This document shows, in pieces, positions 1 through 7,400 of a DNA stretch of 9,273 nucleotides (position 1 is its first letter; every line of letters begins with the position of its first letter). The translations under genes were made by a program, and so were the position numbers. The stretch covers positions 1-9,273 of the forward strand of contig CAZFWV010000273.1 of assembly GCA_964522605.1 (NCBI GenBank), read 5' to 3'. The notes below the pieces were generated by a model. That model saw only the letters and a list, made by a program, of their open reading frames with translations, did no database searches and was not told where the DNA came from. The DNA is from CAVZLD01 sp964522605. GTDB lineage: Bacteria; Planctomycetota; Planctomycetia; Pirellulales; Pirellulaceae.

Positions 1-1333
1 CCGCGAGCAGCACGGAAACCACGTTCTTTTTGTCACTCGTGGCCGCCAAGTCGAGAAATCCATCGTCGTTCAGATCCGCAATCGTCACGGCAAAGGGACT
101 CTCCCGAACCGCAAAGGTCTGACCCGGCGGGCTGGGCGTTTGCGTGACATCTTCCGGCCAGTCGAGCGTACCATCCCCTCGATTCCACAGCACCGCGACG
201 TCACCCCCATCTCGGCGCGGAATGACGACATCCAGATCACCATCTCCGTTGAGGTCCGCAGTGGCTACATGACGGGGCGATCCACCCAGCCAATATTGTC
301 CGGCTTTCTCAAAATGAAACCCGCCGTCACCCGAACCCATTAGGACCCAGAGATCTTCTGACCGCTGGTTAATCACCAGTAAGTCCAGGTAGGTGTCCCG
401 GTTCAGATCGGCCGCGGCAAGAAACCGCGGTTCTCGCCCTGCTGCCAAAGCCATTTTGGGCGCAAATGTGCCGTCCCCTTGTCCGAACAACACCGAGACA
501 TCGTGGGAGGAACTGTTGGCCGTTACGAGATCCACCATTCCATCTTGGTTGAAATCAGCCGAGATGATGGAAATGGGCGAAGTTCCGACGGGAAAGGACA
601 GGACATCACATTCTTCACCGCTGTCCGTGCCACATTTTCGCACCGTTTGAAACGTCCCGTCGCCGAGTCCCAATTGAATCGTGACGTCATTCGTGAGTTT
701 GTTGGCCGTGGCAATGTCCAGAATGCTATCGCCATTGAAATCGTCTGCGATCAGACTCCAGGGCTGACCTTCCACCTGATAGGCTTCGTCCCCAGGTCCC
801 TCTTCGTCGCTTTCCCGTGCTTTTTCCGCAAGAGGCTCCCAGGTGATCGAGAGCGAGTAAGTCTCGTCCGCCCCACCAGGCACGAACTCCCAGACTGAGG
901 AAACCTCGACTTCATATTTGCCGGGCTGAAGATCCAACTGCAGCTGCGCGTCGCCCTCGCTACCCAAGGATTCATCGAGCGACGAGCGCCAGAACCTTGC
1001 ATCGTCGCTCTGGACCAAAGGCGTTCGACCACCGGTTGCCGAGTTGAACAGTGTCAGCAAAGGATCGAATCCGCCGTCGGCCTGGGTGATCGTTCGAACG
1101 GTGAGTCGGCCCTCCTGCTCCGCCGCAATGTGCATCGAAGCGCCATCTGCCGCTGCCGTCGCCCCATTCAGATCGGCATAGACATGATGCCACGACACAG
1201 TAGCGAGTCGCAGAATCTCGCCGGTCGCTCCAATGTTTCCCGTCAGCAAGACGCGACGCTCAAGATGCTCCATGCGCAGTCTGCGGCAGGGCAGGCGTCG
1301 CTTTCGAGATTGACCCGGGCAGGCAAGACTCAT
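1..1333 (-). CDS. Secreted FG-GAP/VCBS-repeat protein, C-terminus off the window edge
   Basis: A 444-codon frame stays open from an ATG at 1333 to the left edge, so the 3' end is missing. The N-terminus reads MSLACPGQSRKRR followed by RRLRMEHLERRVLLTGN. This is the planctomycete extracellular N-terminal motif (basic stretch, then LE-x-R-x-LL), known from secreted planctomycete proteins. Residues about 33-180 look like a beta-rich domain resembling bacterial pre-peptidase (PPC) modules, with segments such as DGGFDPLLTLFN and LQLDLQPGKYEVEV. From about residue 195 there are five repeats with D-x-N-x-D-x-x-x-D calcium-loop motifs: DFNGDSILD (~198), DFNQDGMVD (~258), DLNRDTYLD (~306), DLNGDGDLD (~356) and DLNDDGFLD (~416). 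That is the FG-GAP/VCBS beta-propeller signature of extracellular adhesion or binding proteins. The upstream in-frame TGA is 16 codons before the ATG. No clear Shine-Dalgarno is seen; an internal ATG (RMEHLE) would delete the basic stretch. The ligand is unknown. The protein is probably exported and calcium-binding. Confidence 0.9.
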   Translation of the reverse strand, partial: MSLACPGQSRKRRLPCRRLRMEHLERRVLLTGNIGATGEILRLATVSWHHVYADLNGATAAADGASMHIAAEQEGRLTVRTITQADGGFDPLLTLFNSATGGRTPLVQSDDARFWRSSLDESLGSEGDAQLQLDLQPGKYEVEVSSVWEFVPGGADETYSLSITWEPLAEKARESDEEGPGDEAYQVEGQPWSLIADDFNGDSILDIATANKLTNDVTIQLGLGDGTFQTVRKCGTDSGEECDVLSFPVGTSPISIISADFNQDGMVDLVTANSSSHDVSVLFGQGDGTFAPKMALAAGREPRFLAAADLNRDTYLDLLVINQRSEDLWVLMGSGDGGFHFEKAGQYWLGGSPRHVATADLNGDGDLDVVIPRRDGGDVAVLWNRGDGTLDWPEDVTQTPSPPGQTFAVRESPFAVTIADLNDDGFLDLAATSDKKNVVSVLLA

Positions 1334-1817
1334 CGTGGTCGCCAAACGCCGGAGTCTGCGGGGCCAAGAAGTAGTTCAGCGTCTGTCGAGTCGCAACATC
1401 ATGCGCACCGACGGGCGCCACTTTCAAGAACCCTATTCTGCACGATGCCGTCCGACGCAAGGATCCTCTGTTGTACCAGTCGCAGACAACCGCGTGGCGC
1501 TCGACCGGTGCGAATACTCTCCATTGTTGCCGCAGAGCGACCCGACAGTCCGAGTCGCTGTCTACTCTTTTAGTAAAGCAACATTCGAGTGGTTGTCTCG
1601 CCTCCTTTTTGCAGAAACCACAAGGATGCTCATGGCATTCGTTTCCCTTTTTGAACGAGGCTCTGTCTCAAAACTGTTGACCGTGGCTTTTGAGACAAAG
1701 CAAAACGCTCACAGAATCTTCACATCTTCTTTTGCGCCACACTTGGATGTCGTCAACGTGGCATATCCTACCAGATTCAATACCCCGTCTCCAGGCAGCC
1801 GAATCGCGGTAAATATC
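1334..1817. other. Intergenic region, no supported gene
   Basis: This stretch lies upstream of the FG-GAP gene, which points leftwards. A plus-strand open frame (1335-1919) crosses it but has no recognisable domain, runs into the palindromic element on its right, and looks like an open frame by chance. The promoter of the FG-GAP gene should lie here; I could not identify a convincing -35/-10 pair. The only clear structure is the inverted repeat at 1664-1697, listed separately. Confidence 0.5.
1664..1697. repeat. Perfect 10-bp inverted repeat (TGTCTCAAAA)
   Basis: TGTCTCAAAA at 1664-1673 and its exact reverse complement TTTTGAGACA at 1688-1697 flank a 14-base spacer. It lies about 330 bases upstream of the start of the FG-GAP gene. 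It could be an operator for a dimeric regulator or a weak hairpin. It is not followed by a convincing T-run on either strand, so a terminator is less likely. The role is inferred; only the symmetry is seen. Confidence 0.55.
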
Positions 1818-1956
1818 CGTTTAACCCGTAGCCCCCGGCCAGGTTCGTTTAACCGCGTGGGCAACGCCCCGCGTGCGGTAGCACGCATCTCCTTTAGTTT
1901 TGGCGAGATGGAAGCGTAGCCACGGGAAGACCTTGCCTACGGCTGCGGGTTAAACG
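1818..1956. repeat. Palindromic MITE-like intergenic element with GTTTAACCC ends
   Basis: The outer arms are CGTTTAACCCGTAGCC (1818-1833) and GGCTGCGGGTTAAACG (1941-1956), which are reverse complements at 15 of 16 positions. A second, direct copy of the arm core (CGTTTAACC) begins at 1846. Inside are two compact hairpins: CGCG-T-GGGC / GCCC-CGCG with loop AAC (about 1853-1873), and GCGTGC-GGTA-GCACGC (1871-1886, perfect six-base stem). The two overlap and would compete. There is no coding capacity. The layout is that of a small dispersed palindromic element; I believe such GTTTAACCC repeats recur in planctomycete genomes, but a genome search is needed. The right arm also supplies the last codons and stop of the possible minus-strand reading frame ending at 1937. 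Confidence 0.7.
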
Positions 1957-2136
1957 AATCGTCACGAACCGCAACTTCGTTGCCGCAGCAAGCAATCGCA
2001 CGCGCCTCGACGCCGAGAGAATCCACCGGTTTGGGCGAAGTCTGATCGGCACGACCATTGGATGCCGTCAACATGCCAGTTTGTCGCTGGCATTCTGCGG
2101 CGGTTACCACGGTCAGGGCGCGTAGGCGCGAAAATG
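1937..2136 (-). CDS. Possible 3' end of an unrecognised minus-strand gene, cut by the scaffold gap
   Basis: Reading the minus strand leftwards from the gap, one frame stays open for about 66 codons to a TAG at 1939-1937, giving segments such as TVVTAAECQRQTGMLTASNG and a tail ending DDSFNPQP. The codons show the G-rich first positions typical of real genes in this window (runs such as GCC GCA GAA, GGC GTC GAG GCG). The two other minus frames give Arg/Cys-rich, unlikely peptides. I recognise no family. The last codons and the stop lie within the right arm of the palindromic element, so the gene end and the repeat overlap. If real, the 5' part lies in the gap and would be divergent from the phytase-like gene. 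It may equally be non-coding. Confidence 0.35.
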
Positions 2137-2236
2137 NNNNNNNNNNNNNNNNNNNNNNNNNNNNNNNNNNNNNNNNNNNNNNNNNNNNNNNNNNNNNNNN
2201 NNNNNNNNNNNNNNNNNNNNNNNNNNNNNNNNNNNN
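2137..2236. other. Scaffold gap of exactly 100 N
   Basis: One hundred consecutive N are the usual placeholder for a gap of unknown size between contigs. The real distance, and whether bases are missing or overlap, is unknown. The start of the downstream phytase-like gene and possibly the start of an upstream minus-strand gene are lost here. Any reading frame translated across the N-run is an artefact. Confidence 0.97.
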
Positions 2237-3466
2237 ACGCTGTATGCGATCCCCGACGCCGGCCCGGGAGGCGGTCTGACACCGTTTGATTCCCGGATGC
2301 AGAAATTTTCGCTCGATGTCGATCCGGTCACGGGAGCGCTGAGTAATTTCGCGCTGGTGGATACGATTCGATTTACGAGCGCGGATGGCACGCAAGTCTA
2401 TACCGGCAAGGAGACCGAGAATCCTCTGGACCTGGGCTACTCGTTCGATCCCGAGGGCCTGGCGATGGGCCCCACGGGCACGTTTTTCGTCGCCGACGAG
2501 TTTGGACCGGTGATCTATGAGTTCGCCTTGGCCGATGCGGGCGAGGGCATCACGCAGGCCCGCTTTCAGCGCGCATTGACCGTCCCGGAAGCTTGGTTGC
2601 CCATCGACGAAGAGGGAAACGTCAACCATGGTCCTTCGGGGATCGTCACCGGTCGTCAGCCGGGACGCGGAATCGAATCGCTCACGATCAGCCCGGACGG
2701 CGATACGCTGTTTGCCATGATGCAGGACCCGTTGATCAACGAGGGATCGCGTAACGCGCGCAATGTCCGATTGGCGGCGATCGACGTCGCAACCGGTCTG
2801 CCGAAGGGTGAGTACGTCTACCAATTGGAGTCGATTGAAAGCATCAACGCGCGAATTCCGGCGGAGGCAGCCTTCAACCCGAATCAGCAGGGCCGCAACA
2901 TTAGCGCCAATGAACTGTTCGCCTTGAGCGATCAGGAACTGCTGGTCCTGGAACGCGACAACCGGGGTGTCGGTGTGAACGACCCACTGGGTGTCGATCC
3001 AGTCCGTTCGACGATTGGAACGAAGCGCGTCTACAAGATCGATCTGAGTAGTGCCAGCGACGTCACAGGAGTCGTTCTGCCCGGGACGGGTGAACTACCT
3101 GCCGAGATTACTCCCGTTCCCAAGTCGCTCTATCTGGATGTCGATGCGGCACTCAAGGCGGTCGGGCGAAACCCCGTGGAAAAACTGGAAGGCCTGCAGA
3201 TGGTCCCGCTATCCGGTCCTCAACCGTACGCGTTGCTGATCGCCAGTGATAACGACTTCAGCGTCCTGGATGTCGAGGATGAAGAAGGCAACATTGTTCT
3301 TCTGGACATTTGCACCGATGGTACGCAGTTGCCCATGGATAGTCCGCTCGAAGGTCGCCACTTGCTGCCAAGTTACGTCTATTCGTTCGCAGTACCCGAG
3401 CCGAATTCGCTGGTGATGCTGCTCTGCGGGATCCTCGGACTCGCAGGACTCATGCGACGTCGGTAA
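2237..3466 (+). CDS. Phytase-like (esterase-like) beta-propeller protein with PEP-CTERM anchor, N-terminus in gap
   Basis: The frame is already open at the first base after the gap (TLYAIPDAGPGGGL...). The first ATG at 2297 lies inside conserved sequence, so the true start and signal peptide are in the gap. The visible part is 409 residues. Motifs typical of the 'esterase-like activity of phytase' family (Phytase-like, PF13449) occur in order: DPEGLAMGPTGTFFVADE (~74-91), GIESLTISPDGDTLFAMMQD, ELFALSDQELLVLERDNRG and KLEGLQMVPLSG with LLIASDNDFS. These are blades of a propeller with acidic, probably metal-binding loops. The C-terminus (visible residues ~386-409) is VPEP, a hydrophobic helix (LVMLLCGILGLAGL) and MRRR, a PEP-CTERM sorting signal that is processed by an exosortase at the membrane. 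The protein is therefore exported and sorted to the envelope or matrix. The substrate is unknown; family membership does not prove phytase activity. A strong terminator follows 22 bases after the stop. Confidence 0.9.
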   Translation, partial: TLYAIPDAGPGGGLTPFDSRMQKFSLDVDPVTGALSNFALVDTIRFTSADGTQVYTGKETENPLDLGYSFDPEGLAMGPTGTFFVADEFGPVIYEFALADAGEGITQARFQRALTVPEAWLPIDEEGNVNHGPSGIVTGRQPGRGIESLTISPDGDTLFAMMQDPLINEGSRNARNVRLAAIDVATGLPKGEYVYQLESIESINARIPAEAAFNPNQQGRNISANELFALSDQELLVLERDNRGVGVNDPLGVDPVRSTIGTKRVYKIDLSSASDVTGVVLPGTGELPAEITPVPKSLYLDVDAALKAVGRNPVEKLEGLQMVPLSGPQPYALLIASDNDFSVLDVEDEEGNIVLLDICTDGTQLPMDSPLEGRHLLPSYVYSFAVPEPNSLVMLLCGILGLAGLMRRR

Positions 3467-3488
3467 TCGATCGCAGGCGACAAGAGGT

Positions 3489-3535
3489 CCCGGGGCTGCG
3501 TGGCTCGCACTCGTCAGCCCCGGGCTTTATTCTTC
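3489..3535 (+). terminator. Rho-independent terminator of the phytase-like gene
   Basis: CCCGGGGCTG (3489-3498) pairs perfectly with CAGCCCCGGG (3515-3524) around a 16-base loop. The stem is followed at once by CTTTATTCTTCC. The GC-rich stem, the T-rich tail and the position 22 bases after the plus-strand stop codon make a terminator the simplest reading. Confidence 0.85.
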
Positions 3536-3629
3536 CTCGTTCGCAGTCCATCCCACCGTACGCGTTCAGCCTGGTCGCACTGCAATGGAATCTCGCGTTA
3601 CATGCAACGCCGAAGGCGATGGACCGAAG
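3536..3629. other. Short intergenic stretch, possible small repeat
   Basis: No gene is supported. GCGTT-ACATGC-AACGC (3595-3610) can form a five-base-pair hairpin. TCCATC near 3547 and GATGGA near 3618 are complementary and could close a larger imperfect stem, which suggests a further dispersed palindrome. Weak evidence only. Confidence 0.3.
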
Positions 3630-3631
3630 GA

Positions 3632-3725
3632 GGAGAGGGAACCACGGATTTGACGGAGAGGACGGATCGGCGCGGACCGATCCGCGGACATCCGTTTTGT
3701 CCGTTTGATCCGTGGCTCCTCTTCT
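3632..3725. repeat. Imperfect inverted repeat built on CCACGGAT / ATCCGTGG
   Basis: CCACGGAT (3642-3649) is matched by ATCCGTGG (3708-3715). Between them ACGGA and ACGGAT blocks on the left face ATCCG and TCCGT blocks on the right, and the centre GATCGG-CGCGGA-CCGATC is a perfect small hairpin. Flanking GGAGAGGGAA and CTCCTCTTCTC are roughly complementary. The whole folds into one long imperfect hairpin. This type of ACGGAT-rich palindrome is, as far as I recall, dispersed in intergenic DNA of planctomycetes and some other bacteria. It is non-coding and lies between two converging genes. Confidence 0.65.
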
Positions 3726-3755
3726 CACTCTCCGGTTTCACTCGACTTGACCCGC

Positions 3756-3788
3756 GGAAAAGGGAGCAACCCTAGCCCCACACGGGGC
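3756..3788 (-). terminator. Probable terminator of the ECF sigma gene (double hairpin)
   Basis: Read on the minus strand, GCCCC-GTGT-GGGGC (3788-3775) is followed by AGGG-TTGCT-CCCT (3773-3761) and then TTTCC. It begins 36 bases after the ECF sigma stop codon. The stems are short and the T-run is weak, so this is less certain than the plus-strand terminator. Confidence 0.5.
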
Positions 3789-3823
3789 GACGGCAGCCCG
3801 TCAAGCCGCGGCTGGTGCCACGA

Positions 3824-4444
3824 TCAAGCATTCCCATCGGCCGCCATGCGTTCGAGGATTTCCTTGATGCCTTGTCGCGTCTTGTAGACGGTACGTTCTG
3901 CCAGACCCGTCTTCTCGGCGATCTGGGCTACCGATAGGCCTTCCAACAAGCCATCGATGACGACGCGCCGACGGGGTCCAAACGTGTCGTGCAGCTGCAG
4001 AATTAACTCCTTGGTCTCCATCGCGTGCGTAGGAACCGCATCGGCCTCTAACAGCTCGGAGTCGAGAATCGGCACCGTGCGACGTTGGTCACGTTTGATG
4101 CGGGTCCCCGTCTTCGCGTGGTTGCGAATCTTGTTGATCGTGATCTTCACCAGCAGAGGCCAGAGATTCTTGTTCGGATCGAGGTAGATCCGATTCTCTC
4201 TTCCGCGCTGAAACACGCTTTCGAACACGGACATCGCCACATCGGACGATTCTTCCAGTTGTCGCAGGGTGTAGCCCATCTGGCTGCGCGCGAGCGACAC
4301 CAGCCGGGCGTAATAGCGCTGAAAGAGCATCTCTGCAGCCGTTTGATCGCCATCGCGATAAGCGGCCAGGAGTGCTTCATCGCACGGAGGTGCGGGAGTC
4401 GACTTTCGCGATTCCGTGGACATCAGGTTGCCTGCATTCCTCAT
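3824..4444 (-). CDS. ECF-type RNA polymerase sigma factor
   Basis: The 206-residue protein has the size and layout of an ECF (group 4) sigma factor. Region 2 spans about residues 24-112 (EALLAAYRDGDQTAAEMLFQ through NLWPLLVKITINKIRNH) and contacts core polymerase and the -10 element. Region 4 spans about 142-203 and ends in a helix-turn-helix (LSVAQIAEKTGLAERTVYKTR) that reads the -35 element. There is no region 1.1 or 3. It resembles the planctomycete ECF family (Sigma70_ECF, PF07638), often found with Ser/Thr kinases. The start at 4444 is 16 bases past the stop of the CHAT gene; a second ATG at 4423 (MSTESRKS, 199 residues) is equally plausible since neither has a strong ribosome binding site. 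Tight spacing indicates co-transcription with the CHAT gene. No anti-sigma factor is seen in the window, so control may run through the kinase and/or the peptidase (inference). Confidence 0.92.
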   Translation of the reverse strand: MRNAGNLMSTESRKSTPAPPCDEALLAAYRDGDQTAAEMLFQRYYARLVSLARSQMGYTLRQLEESSDVAMSVFESVFQRGRENRIYLDPNKNLWPLLVKITINKIRNHAKTGTRIKRDQRRTVPILDSELLEADAVPTHAMETKELILQLHDTFGPRRRVVIDGLLEGLSVAQIAEKTGLAERTVYKTRQGIKEILERMAADGNA

Positions 4445-4460
4445 CGCTGCAGGTGGGGGG

Positions 4461-7400
4461 CTACTTAGATTGTCTATTCGTCGTCGTGGCGGTTCGCGTC
4501 AATGGGGAGCCCGACGGGCGCCACGCATGCTGAGCGACCGGTGGTCCCACGAGGGCGAAGGCGGCCCACCGGTACGGTTTCATTCCGGGTTCGTTGCTGG
4601 CCCGTTTCATGGCCTCATGCAGCGCTCGTGCGTAATCGATCGGTCGACCCTGTCGGGATTGACCTGCGAGGTTCTGGAAGAACAGCGTCATGGTCGAGAA
4701 ATCGTCGGGAATCGCCCAATTCGTCGCGACGACGCGCGCGGCCCCGGCAATCAGAAACGCACGGGCCAGCGATTGACCGCTGTCAAGCCGCGTCGCGGTT
4801 CCCAAGTTTGTACCACACGCACTTAGGATGACGGCTTCGCAGGCGTCCAAGTCCAATTCCAGGATTGCGTCCAATGTCAGGGTTTGATCAAGAGCCATCC
4901 GAAAATGGCTCGTCAAACCATCCGTTCCCACTTCGTTAACGGCGTGATCGGCAAACAGAGCGAGGCGACAGCTACTGTCGTACAATTCCAGCAGACGTTT
5001 GTCGGCCCGCAGCCCGATCAGTTTCCTAACCGCGCAATCGGGAAACGTATCGACAAACTGTTGGCATTCTTCTCTTGCCTTCTGCAGATCCGAACTCGCG
5101 CCGCCGAAGGCGATGAGACTTCCCCCAGGTCGCTGACGCACCTCGCGAGACTCAAGCAGATGCAGAACCTGCAGCGAAGGGACATAGCAAATCGGGGGAA
5201 AGAGATCGATCACGCGTGCGGACTCGGTCTCAGCCGACGCTCTTGGAAGTTGCGCGTCGCCGAGTTCGCGCGCTTTCAAAGATGAGACTTTCGACTTGAC
5301 GGGCAGAGCCACGAAAGGCAGGCGATGGATCATCGGATCGGGCACGATGATCACATGTTCGTAACGGTTTCGGCAAATCTTCGCTAGGACTTGCGGTGGG
5401 AGCAAGATTTCGCTCAGCACCAGCGCTTGCTGCTCTTCGAACGTCTGCAACTTGGTTCGCGAGACCGGCTTGGGAGCTCCCAAATGGCCGATGAACTCTT
5501 CTACCAGCGCAGAAGCCAGAAAGCAGTCCATGGAAGTCTCATGCTCAGGCGGACTCTGAAACAGGGTCTTTCCCTGTGCAGGCGTGATCGTCAGTCGATG
5601 GGACTCAATCGGCTCTGGCTGTTGACCATCGATCACAATCAGATAGCTGTCATGAGCTCCGAGATGGTAATACAAGATCACATCGTTTCCGTGAGTTCGA
5701 ACAATTTCTCGCAACCTCTCCGAACAGGTCGTTGATTGTTCGAGTGGCGGCAGCAGACCTCGCCGCGCCAGAGTCTTTTCGCGGGCAGTGTTCCACAGCT
5801 CAAGAATTCGCCATTCATACTCGGCGATCTTCCGCGGCAACAGAATGGTCTGAGAGTCGTCAGGATTGGAGCTTCGATGGTGATAGAGCTTCTTCAGATA
5901 CTCTCGCAGACTCAGAAATGCTTCACGCTCTTTCGCCGCTAGGGCATCGAGCGGATTCGCGTCACCGAGACAGAGCAGCTCATCCTGCAGCAGGCGATTG
6001 CGGAGATTTTCGACAAAACAAAGTGCCCCCTCAAGTGCCCCCTCAACATCTCCCCTTTCGATCATGCACTGCATCAACAGATCGTAGGCTTCGCAAAACT
6101 GCTCGTGATACCGCAATTGCTGTCGTCGAGACCCGGTCGCCTGCGCACCCGCGACTTCGACAGCTTGAATTGCCTCCATAACATACTCCTCGGCCCTGGT
6201 AAAATCCTGCTCCCGTTTGCACACACGAGCCATCCCCATGTACGCATTAAATTGCGTGATCGGTGTCGCCTCGCAGCGCATCAGGCAACGGATTGCCTCC
6301 TGATATTGCTCGACGGCCTTGGCCGAATCCCCCTCCACAAAGGCCGCATCTCCGAGTAACTGCCGTGTACTGCCGACCGACAATTCATCTCCCACTTGAA
6401 TGTATTCCGCCAGGAGTTGTTCCCAGATCTCGCGCGCCGCCTGCCAGAAATCGGCGGCAGGGCCAACATCTTCCCGTTCCCTGCACTGTTGCCCCTTCTC
6501 GAATAGGACAGCAGCATATCGACCTTTCGCAAGTCGAATCGCGCGAGGTTCGTTCCGCTGCTCCGCGACCGCAAGTGCCTTCTTCGCCCAGTCCCTCGCG
6601 TCGTCAATCAGGCTGTCATTCCCTGTTCGAGCCAACAGGTAGTAGCATTCCGCCATTGGCCCATACAATTCGCTCAGATCAAAACCACCAGCTTCTGAAT
6701 TCTCTTCGATCGAAAGCAGCTGGTGATAATCACGGATCGCCTCTTGATATCGGCCTTGTGCCTTTTTGAGACCAACCAAATGACACAGCGCGCGACGTTG
6801 GCCTTCCAAAATATCGACGGACAATCGGTTTTCTTCTTCCAGCCTCCGCCACAGCCCAATCGCTTCGTCGAAGCTCGACTGCGCCTCGCTGTATTTCGCC
6901 ATGGTGTAGAGAATCACGCCCAGTTCGTCGTGCGATCGCGCGAGCAACTTAGCGATGGCCACGTATTCGCTCGCATCCGCCGCTTCCAGATGCTTGTCAC
7001 AGAGCTCGACGGTTCGGCGGAAACATTGTTCGGCATTGGCCAACCTTCCGACGGAACCCTCAATCGCGCCCAGTTGACTTGTGGTCAGTGCTTCTAGAGC
7101 GGGATCGGTGGCGACGTCCGGACAACACGCAAGCAGTCCCACTGCCAACTGCCGCGCCAGGGCGTATCGCTCAAGATGTGCTTCCAGGCGAATTAGCAGC
7201 AGAACAGCGCGCGGGCCCCCGCGGGCCACTGCTTCATCGATCAGACCAGGGCGATTTCCGGCCAAGATTCGCCGCGCGTCGTGATCCTCGGCGAGTTGCT
7301 TCAGCGCAATCACGGCTTCTTGTTCGACCTGCGTCCATCGTTCTTGACGCAAGTCGGTATTCTTCGACTTTTTCGTGCCCTCGAGTTCTTCGAGGGCTTC

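Noticed and set aside
523..1193. Minus-strand open frames at 523-735, 751-1032 and 972-1193
   Set aside because: They are other phases of the FG-GAP gene, whose own frame shows the motif-bearing repeats.
1335..1919. 194-codon plus-strand open frame in the left intergenic region
   Set aside because: It has no domain or signal, rests on non-coding-like composition and ends inside the palindromic element.
1937..2824. Long minus-strand open frame crossing the N-run
   Set aside because: The phase across a gap of unknown length is meaningless, and to the right of the gap it is the antisense of the phytase-like gene. Only the part left of the gap is kept, as a low-confidence fragment.
3500..3775. 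91-codon plus-strand open frame between the converging genes
   Set aside because: It overlaps the terminator and the ACGGAT palindrome and has a repeat-derived sequence rich in Arg and Thr.
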